NCBI GenBank assembly: GCA_000697665.1
Contig: KL197709.1
Coordinates: forward strand, 1,844,538 to 1,908,537
Length of the DNA stretch: 64,000 bases
Source: Jaapia argillacea MUCL 33604
Taxonomy: Eukaryota > Basidiomycota > Agaricomycetes > Jaapiales > Jaapiaceae
Direction of reading: 5' to 3'
The position numbers and the translations under genes were made by a program. Shown in pieces: positions 56,898-64,000 of this stretch (position 1 is its first letter; the number at the start of each line of letters is the position of its first letter). The notes beneath the pieces were generated by a model. The model was not told where the DNA came from. It worked only from the letters and a program-made list of their open reading frames with translations, and made no database searches.

Positions 56898-59305
56898 ATG
56901 TCCTTTGCCCATCGTTTACTGGCGACCATGGCTAAACGTGCCAGATCTCCTTCTCCCATATATCTACCGCAGTCAACTTCAACCCATATTGTGGTCGCGG
57001 ATAACGGGAGTCGAGTAACGAAGAAGACTCATAAGGACGTCCAATTCTTGCCAAACAAGATCGCGACGAAGGAGAATGCTGTGAAGGCTGATGCGGAGCC
57101 TCCGTTGAGGATGCTGTTGAAGGCTCTTGAGACTGTCGTGAAGAATCCGAAGAAAGGAGATGCAGTAGTGTATTGGATGAGGATGGAGGATCTTAGAGGT
57201 GAGTTTTCGGGAAGTTTCTGCGATCGCTGGCTCTAAATTGTCCGTTGCCCCGTTTAGTATCTGATAATCGAGCATTGGCACGCGCATCAGGCCAAGCACA
57301 GAAAGACGGTGTTCCCTTGCTTGTTATATTCATCATTAGTCCCCAGGACCATATAGCTCACGATAGAAGTGCGAGAAGGATAGACTTCACACTCCGCAAC
57401 CTCTCTTCCATCAAAGTACCTTTCCCTCCATCCTCGATCCCTAGACTTTCTTGGTCTCATATTTCCGTTGCCAGGCCTCCCTCGCCCCCTTGAACATCCC
57501 CTTGTACACTAAAATCCACACCCAACGTCGCACACTCCCCGCCCTCGTCATCTCCCTCCTCACTCATTGGCGCGCAACCCATCTGTTTGCGAACATCGAA
57601 TACGAAGTTGACGAGTTAAGACGGGACATTCGAGTTTGTGAGTTGGCGAAGGAGAATGGGATTGGGGTGGAGTTTTTTCATGATAGGTGTTTAGTTGAAC
57701 CTGGTAAGGTTTTGACAAAGGAGGGTAAGCCTTATACGGTACGTTCAGCTCTGCTTGTTGATAGCAAGGGTCCAGGAACTGACTTGAACCATAATTGTAG
57801 ATATATTCGCCGTTCCAGCGTAATTGGCTATCTCAAATCAACTCAAATCTCTCATGGCTGGACGAAGCTCCGCCTCCTTCACCAAACCCGAAGTCCGTTC
57901 ATGAGGACCCAGCTTTCAAAATCCTCTTCGAAGCCCCCATTCCAGATGTAGTCGAAGGATTTGAGTGTATGGACAGGGAGGAGATGAAGGAGATGTGGCC
58001 TGCTGGGACAGATTCTGCGAAGCAGGTATGTTGGCTTCTCTGCTCCCGCATAAAGTTCCTTGATCATGGGCCTTCATCTACTTCGTGGCAGGTTTTGATT
58101 CGATTCTTGCATACCAAATCAAGGTCTTCTCAATTAGGTGCAGTTAACCCCCTCTCCCCTGGAGCGGAGACTTCAGATAAGAAGAGTCGTGCCGCGTCTT
58201 ACAAAGATATGCGAGATCGAGGAGATAGAGATACGACTTCACGACTCAGGTTTGTCTTGGTTGCACTTCCTCGTCTACTGCCTCGAGCTAACTGGTGTGC
58301 GAGGTAGTCCGTACTTGGCAGCGGGGGTGATCTCTGCTAGAGAATGTGTGCGACAGAGTATGAAGTTGTTGGGTGTGACAAAGATCCAAGCGACGCGTGA
58401 TACGGGCGTTGGAATGTGGGTGATGGAAATTGGTACTTACCCTCGTTTCATTTCCCCTTCCCCTCTGATTTTGGTCACCTAGCTTGGAGAGATTTCTATA
58501 CCCACGTCATGGCGGCTTTTCCCCGAGTGTCGATGGGTCGTCCCTTTCAAGAAAAGTTTGCGGTCGTTAAGTGGGAGACCAATGAAGAGCATTTGCAATC
58601 TTGGAAGGAAGGTAGGACGGGTGTTCCGATTGTCGATGCTGCAATGAGGCAAGGTAACAAGATGGGTGAGCTCTCTTGTTTGACTACCGAAATTTCCAGG
58701 GTTAATGATATTGTGGGCTTTTGTGTAGGATGGATTCATAATAGGATGAGGATGGCAGCTGCTATGTACCTCACCAAAGATCTGATGATAGATTGGCGAC
58801 TTGGCGAAAAGGTGGGTATCGTGTTTTCGTTTCCGTTGGTGGTTGTCGAAACTGAATTTTGGGATGACGGGTAGTATTTCATGGAGATACTTATTGATGG
58901 AGATTTGGCGTCGAATAATGGTGGCTGGCAGTGGAGTGCGAGCACTGGGACTGATCCGCAGCCGTATTTCAGGATATTTAATCCATACAAGCAGAGCGAG
59001 AAGGTGAGTATTACGGGGCTGTTTGATCCCCTACACGTTGTGCGGAGTTGAACTGAATTTGGGCAGGCGGATCCGACGGGGGATTATATTCGGTATTTCG
59101 TGCCAGAGTTGACGAAACTCAGAGGGCCAGGTGAGTTTAAGTTGCCTGCTCTTGGATGGAACTTTGCTGACATGGTGTGGTGTTAGATATCCACAACCCG
59201 TCTGCGTCCGCTGCGGCGAAATTAGGGTATCCGAAACCCTTGGTAAATCATGACGAGGCGAGGAAGCGAGCACTACGAAGATACAAGACCCCAGGAGATG
59301 AATAG
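56898..59305 (+). CDS. PHR1: Class I CPD DNA photolyase
   Basis: A light-driven flavoenzyme that reverses cyclobutane pyrimidine dimers. The N-terminal antenna domain reads [40 protein letters not shown] and [23 protein letters not shown]. The FAD-binding domain has [61 protein letters not shown] and [55 protein letters not shown] contains the Trp and FAD contacts. It ends [14 protein letters not shown]. About 580 residues with roughly ten introns. Two in-frame starts exist: 56898 ([16 protein letters not shown], resembling a mitochondrial presequence) and 56928 (MAKRARSP). Its stop is only 51 bp from that of the convergent GNAT gene. Confidence 0.93.
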
Positions 59306-59356
59306 GGGGGTGATGTGGTGTTCTTGATTTATTGTACAGATCTCGATGCCAGGCAA

Positions 59357-59992
59357 TTATGCATCCTGCCAGTCGACGAAACTGAGCCCCAAACTTCCCT
59401 CAGGAAAGCCCTCTCCTTCCAAAAGTTTGAACCCGATCCTCAAGTAAAACTTCTTTGCCTCTTCATTCCTGGGATCAATTCCGAGCCAAACGGCAGTAAA
59501 ACCCTCTCCTCTGAGGAGTTCCACGGCTTTCCCGATCATCCTCCTACCCCATCCTTTCCCTCTGTACGGTTCCAGAATATTGATGTGAATATGTGCAGGC
59601 GAGAAATCATGGCACTTGTCGGGTGCGACATGCATGTCATGAACCAGCTTGAAATAGTGTTCGTCCCCTTCCTTCCCTTCCAGCTTTCCCGGCCCGTCTA
59701 GCGGGTATCTCTCTTGGATGGGGGGCCACCATTGTTCCCGCGCGACTTTTTCGTACTCTCTGGAATCCCTCGTGCCGACTACGTATCCCACTACTTCGCG
59801 CGTCTCTTCGACCTGGAGAACGAACCCGAATGTGGTGGGGAGGTGGATGTAGGGGACGGCGTAGACCAGACCTGGGAGTTCGGGGTGGATGTGGAGGGGC
59901 TCGGCGGATTTGCCTGCGTCCGCGGTGACGAGGCAGATGTGGGAGACGGCGAGTTCGTCAGAGGGTGTGGATGGGCGGATTAAGAGTGTCAT
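59357..59992 (-). CDS. GNAT-family N-acetyltransferase, intronless
   Basis: A single exon of 211 residues. The start is MTLLIRPSTPSDELAVSHIC. GLVYAVPYIHLPTTFGFVLQ and EVVGYVVGTRDSREYEKVAR EQWWPPIQERYP follow. The acetyl-CoA-binding motif A is HIHINILEPYRGKGWGRRMI (RGKGWG pyrophosphate loop) and motif B is AVWLGIDPRNEEAKKFYLRI GF. This layout, with WWPP..ERYP and the VDP/IDP-N...FY ending, is shared with bacterial GNATs and with the acetyltransferase-like domain attached to some O-GlcNAcases. The acceptor substrate is unknown. It is one of the very few intronless genes in an intron-dense region. It shares 179 bp of upstream DNA with DPH6. Confidence 0.88.
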   Translation of the reverse strand: MTLLIRPSTPSDELAVSHICLVTADAGKSAEPLHIHPELPGLVYAVPYIHLPTTFGFVLQVEETREVVGYVVGTRDSREYEKVAREQWWPPIQERYPLDGPGKLEGKEGDEHYFKLVHDMHVAPDKCHDFSPAHIHINILEPYRGKGWGRRMIGKAVELLRGEGFTAVWLGIDPRNEEAKKFYLRIGFKLLEGEGFPEGSLGLSFVDWQDA

Positions 59993-60171
59993 TCTTGTGG
60001 AATTCTGGGTATACAGGGTATAATGCTGTGGTTAAATAGCATTGTGGTTAAGTGATCACGTGTTGGTACGGATTGCAGGGTGATTAAGTTTCTCCGAGAT
60101 TTCACCCATCTTATCGCCATCGGCCAAATTGAATCTTGAATATTTCCGTAAACTTTGAGTTGGAAACAACG
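59993..60171. promoter_or_regulatory. Divergent promoter, GNAT gene / DPH6
   Basis: 179 bp between divergent start codons, AT-rich at about 60030-60060. It includes a TCACGTG at about 60056-60062. Confidence 0.55.
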
Positions 60172-62855
60172 ATGAAGTACGTCGGACTGCTCAGCGGAGG
60201 AAAGGACAGCTGCTTCAATCTCGTCCACTGTCACAAGAACGGTCACGAGCTCGTCGCTGCTGCGTCTCTCGGTCCCGAACACGGCAAAGGTTCGTCCTCT
60301 ACACATACACCAGACATTCTGATCGGACGTTGTTTAGTCCACTAGAGGAACTTGATTCTTACCTGTATCAAACCGTTGGACAGGATGCCGTCCAGTTTGT
60401 TGCTCAGGCGTTGGAGGTTCCATTGTATAGAAAGGTGATTTCGGGAGCTGCAGTGGAACAGGGATCGGAGTATGGAGGGCGGGACGCAGGGGATGGAGGA
60501 GGTGTCAAGGGGGATGAGACGGAGGATTTGTTTGATTTGTTGGTTCAGGTCAAGGTTTATGATTCGATCTTTTCCCCAAGTGGAATGCACCCTGATACTT
60601 GGTTCAGGCTACACATCCAGATATCGAAGGCGTATCAGTCGGAGCCATATTGTCCAACTACCAACGAGTCAGGGTAGAACATGTGTACGCCCACCTCCTT
60701 CCGCAATTTCTCCGCATTTCAAAACCCCTTGCTGACCCTCACGTCCACTATTGTCTAGATGTCGTCGCCTATCGCTAACCCCACTTTGTTACCTCTGGCA
60801 AAGAGACCAAGGGGAACTTCTGGCCGAAATGGTCGACGCGGGGATGGAAGCTATCTTGATCAAGGTTGCTGGGATTGGACTGACAACTAAACATCTGGGA
60901 AAGACGTTGGGCGAAATGCAGCCCACTCTGATCAACCTGGTCAGTCTCCCTCATCCAATTAACTCCAGGGTGTTTCTAACGTAAACTTGGGGTAGAATAA
61001 CCTTTACGGGTCGCATATATGCGGCGAAGGCGGCGAGTATGAGAGTTTGACCCTCGACTGCCCACTTTTCAAGCACCGGATCAGACTGTCAGTGTTTTAT
61101 CCCAATATTCCCGTATATGCGTTAGAATACTAATCAGGGCATCTCAGGACCGAGACGGAGACCGTCATTCACTCTGATAACGACTTTGCTACCGTAGCTT
61201 TCCTCCGTATCAAGGACGCTGTCCTCGAGCCCAAATCGCCAGCTGAATTCACAGTTGAACCTCCTCCGTTACTCGAAGATGAGTTTACCGAAATTCGTGA
61301 CACGATGACAGAGTCGGAAAGAGTCAATTCATTCGAGGTTCCACCACCTGCCGACTCCTCAAAGCTTGACACTTTTGACTGGAGCACAAAGAGTCAACAA
61401 ACAGGACCCTGGGTAACCATCGCAAACGTCCACAGAACGGTCCCGGGCCCCACCGATGAAATATCCCCAGAAGACGAAGTCCGTGAATGCTTCCAACTCC
61501 TCCAAAGTTCGCATCCCCACAAATTCCTAGTCCCTCCCTAACCTAAACCCAAAACCTTTCCCCCAAAGCTCACCTCTCAGAATTCTCCCTACCACTCTCT
61601 TCCTGCACAAACATCAACATCATCCTCTCCTCAATGTCTCTCTTTGCGCAAGTCAACGCAGTGTATGGAACGTTCTTTGGTACCAGTCCCCCCGCGCGTG
61701 CTTGTATAGCAGTCGACCTCCCCTCCCCTTTGCGTGTCAAGATTGATTGCGTCGCTTTTCGAGAGGATGGGAAGAGGGATAGGAGGGATAGGCAGGCTCT
61801 CCACGTCCAAGGGTTGAGTTATTGGGCGCCTGCGAACATTGGGCCTTACTCGCAAGCAATCATTGTACGTCAAACCAATCAATTCCCTTTCCTCCTGCGG
61901 CTGAAAATTTGACATACTCTTCTAGGCAGACGAACGTATCTTCATATCCGGTCAAATAGGTTTAATCCCAAGTAATTTAACCCTCCCTTCCCCTCCTTCG
62001 CTCCCTCTCGAAACAGCTTTGGTATTCCAACACGTGAACCGCGTCACCAACGCTTTACGAGCCAACTCGGGAGGTGGATGGGTGGGTTACAACCAACTCT
62101 CCATTTATTTCCTTGTCGATCCGGCGGATATTGGTCATGTGAAGAAGGCCTGTGAGGTCTATCAACAGGTTGGGCTTTATCTATTTAGTTGTTTTGATTG
62201 GCTACTGACGGTGAGATGGGTATGTAGGAAAGAGACACCCCGACACTATTCGTGGCTGTGAAGGATTTGCCGAAGGGTGCTAGGGTGGAGAAGCAGGCTT
62301 TGCTCCATACTGGACGTTGTCTGATCACAGAAGATGATGGGACGACCCAACAACCACGAGTCCCTATTACCTACGAAGGCATGTCTGACACCTCCGTTTG
62401 CGTCGGCTTAATGGGACTGACCCTTCACAGGTGATATGTCCTGGAACGGAGGGAGGATGCATTGGGAGATATCTCGCTTTGAAGATTCAAGCGCCTCAAC
62501 CACTGTGATATGTTATCGAGGACAAGGTGACCCTCCCACAACATCCTACTCGACAAATGTGCCTTGTGTTGATTGTGAATCAGTCTCCGATAGAATGATC
62601 CTTCGGCTGAAGAAGATTTTGAGCAACTTGTCTACATCCTCCATCAGGCTGTTCCACCGGCCCACGCAGCCTTCTTCAGGTTGGGATCATCCATACCCAG
62701 ATTGACATCCCCCTAATATCTGTTTAGCCTCATTCCTGTTCGCCGCCCTTTACGGGACCGAGAGCATACCACCAACCACACCAATACCATGTCGAACAAT
62801 CTCGACGAGAGACGCGGACATTTGGGAATACGCCATATGTATCATCGGCAACTAA
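60172..62855 (+). CDS. DPH6: Diphthine-ammonia ligase with two RidA-like domains
   Basis: This enzyme amidates diphthine to diphthamide on elongation factor 2. The N-terminal ATP-pyrophosphatase domain starts MKYVGLLSGGKDSCFNLVHC (SGGKDS P-loop). It continues with EELDSYLYQTVGQDAVQFVA QALEVPLYR, then SVGAILSNYQRVRVEH and RRLSLTPLCYLWQRDQGELL AEMVDAGMEAILIKV. NNLYGSHICGEGGEYESLTL DCPLF closes the domain. Two YjgF/RidA-like domains follow: TGPWVTIANVHRTV through VNAVYGTFFGTSPPARACIA, and SYWAPANIGPYSQAII with RIFISGQIGLIPS and EVYQQ. The C-terminus is read as IPCRTISTRDADIWEYAICI IGN, with a last acceptor at about 62729. Another frame (VYILHQAVPPAHAAFF) competes for the exon before it, so that junction is uncertain. 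One intron (62389-62430) appears to use a GC donor. Confidence 0.88.
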
Positions 62856-62996
62856 CGTAAGACAAACAGCGAAAGCAAGCAAGCAGTGCGATATGGAGGT
62901 ACATGTATGATACAAACAAAATGGAGAAACCAACGAGAGTAAACAAAGCACTGTAAAGAGAGTCCTTCAGTCCAGATCGAAAGATGGGAAGGGGTA

Positions 62997-64000
62997 TCAT
63001 GGTGAGCCCTCCTCCTTGAGGGCCCTCAACTCGCCGAGACGCCGTCTCATCTCCTTCTCTGTGCGAGTGGGAGGCACCATACGGGCAATGAGGGCGCCAA
63101 CCTGAACCAACGGACACATCAGTAGGTTACAGACAACAAAGGTTGATGGCGTACTAAAGTGCACATGCCGCCGAACCGCAACACCCATGCGACGCCATTC
63201 TTGCCAAAGTATACATTATGGCTATCAGGAGTGTCGGGAACATCAGCGTCAACAGCGTGGAAGATGGCACTGGATACCAATGCGACCTATACAGCGATAT
63301 GGTTAGCTACTACACGGTGGAAACGGCAAGTGAGACCAACAATGAACTGTGGGAACACAATTGCAAGATTGTGGATGCCGAGGACAGTACCACCGGCGAC
63401 AGGTGGTCTCTCTGGAATAGCATCCAGCTCCGCAGCATCCAAAGAGTGACGGCGAAGTAAAGGTTCACGCTCTCCTGCACCTGGTCGTCGCAAAGCCGGA
63501 GTGGATAGAACACGAATATGGGATGGACGCGGTAGGGACTCTCCCCGAGTCCTCGACGCAACCTCCGAATTATGTCCTTCCTCCATCTCCTTCAAGAACT
63601 AGAATGAAGGTAAGCATGAAATATGACATATGAAGAGGAGGTGTTGAGAGCGGACCTCCATGATGATGGCGAAGGGGACCCAACAAGCGACCGCCCAACA
63701 AATTCCAACAAGACTGATGAGAACAATTGCCTGGATGAAGTGACAATTAGCACGAAGTAATTTCTTTGACTGAGCATCTGCTTACTTGTGCGACGGTGGT
63801 GACGAAGAAGGTTGCGAAAGTTAGAAGGGTGAACAGTACCAGTGCGCCTGTCCAGATATTGCGCAACAAGAAGGGCATGAAGGGAAGTCTGAGTGGTTTG
63901 CCTTGGCGCGCAGCTTCCGATCTCCACTGGCGAACAGTTATTCTTAACCGGTTGATCTCTTCGTCTTCTGATTCATCTTCGTCCCCTTCTAGTAGTCGAA
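62997..64000 (-). CDS. SLC45/SUT-type sugar transporter, 3' part (runs off the window)
   Basis: Only the C-terminal part is in the window, and the gene continues beyond 64000. Spliced reading from the edge: an acidic loop EGDEDESEDEEINRLRITVR, QPLRLPFMPFLLRNIWTGAL-like sequence, VLFTLLTFATFFVTTVAQ and AIVLISLVGICWAVACWVPF AIIME. A long cytosolic loop (REPLLRRHSLDAAELDAIPE) follows, then GTVLGIHNLAIVFPQFIV. GKNGVAWVLRFGGMCTLVGA LIARMVPPTRTEKEMRRRLG ends the protein at EEGSP. The NLAIVFPQF and FGGMCTLVGALI segments are typical of fungal general alpha-glucoside/sucrose permeases of the SLC45 group. Four introns are visible. It is convergent with DPH6, with 141 bp between stop codons. Confidence 0.87.

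Noticed and set aside
1-64000. CRISPR arrays, retroelements, DNA transposons, secondary-metabolite cluster
   Set aside because: No regularly spaced repeats, no reverse transcriptase, integrase or transposase motifs and no terminal repeats were seen. The adjacent enzymes belong to unrelated housekeeping pathways.

Overview
This 64-kb window is nuclear DNA from a filamentous basidiomycete, most likely an agaricomycete. Nearly every gene is broken by many short introns (about 45-60 nt, GT-AG with CTAAC/CTGAC-like branch sites). Intergenic gaps are a few hundred bases, and the recognisable proteins are fungal housekeeping factors. I found no rRNA, convincing tRNA, CRISPR array, retroelement or intact DNA transposon.

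Layout. 1-2.66 kb holds no gene I can model; it has a hairpin and a degenerate repeat family. 2.7-4.8 kb (-) is an acidic hypothetical protein. 6.0-7.8 kb (-) is a UPF0183/PHAF1-like protein, divergent from DPB2 (DNA polymerase epsilon subunit B, 8.0-10.2 kb, +). 10.7-20.1 kb (+) is one giant gene for the FMP27/SABRE/BLTP2 bridge-like lipid transfer protein. 20.5-22.7 kb (+) is a DUF2985 membrane protein, convergent with MET6 (23.1-25.8 kb, -). A Ran1/Ksp1-type kinase (26.2-27.6 kb, -) is divergent from a xylitol/sorbitol dehydrogenase (28.3-30.0 kb, +). Next come an unrecognised nuclear-looking protein (30.2-31.7 kb, +), mitochondrial EF-G2 (31.7-34.3 kb, -) divergent from STE14 (34.5-35.5 kb, +), RPL9 (35.7-36.5 kb, -), PCF11 (37.0-39.6 kb, +), a SWT1-like PIN nuclease (39.9-41.4 kb, +) and a SUR1-type GT32 mannosyltransferase (41.9-43.5 kb, +). 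An MFSD10-like MFS transporter (43.9-45.9 kb, -) is followed by PUS7 (46.0-49.1 kb, -). At 49.1-52.3 kb (+) lie a decayed gene fragment and an intact paralogue that ends in a DM9-like region. Then URA3 (52.7-53.7 kb, +), pelota/DOM34 (53.8-55.6 kb, -) sharing a 134-bp promoter with PLP1/TXNDC9 (55.7-56.7 kb, +), a CPD photolyase (56.9-59.3 kb, +), an intronless GNAT acetyltransferase (59.4-60.0 kb, -), DPH6 (60.2-62.9 kb, +) and the 3' part of an SLC45-type sugar transporter (63.0 kb to the window edge, -).

Themes. Many genes act in translation and RNA metabolism (RPL9, pelota, DPH6, PUS7, EF-G2, PCF11, SWT1), but they are separately transcribed and there is no sign of a metabolic or defence cluster. 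The least ordinary items are the helical/DM9-like gene with its decayed neighbour, three GC-AG introns, an 8-nt microexon, a 57-nt stop-free intron inside a kinase activation segment, and the repeat and hairpin structures in the first 5 kb. Gene models were spliced by eye, so internal exon borders are approximate unless stated.
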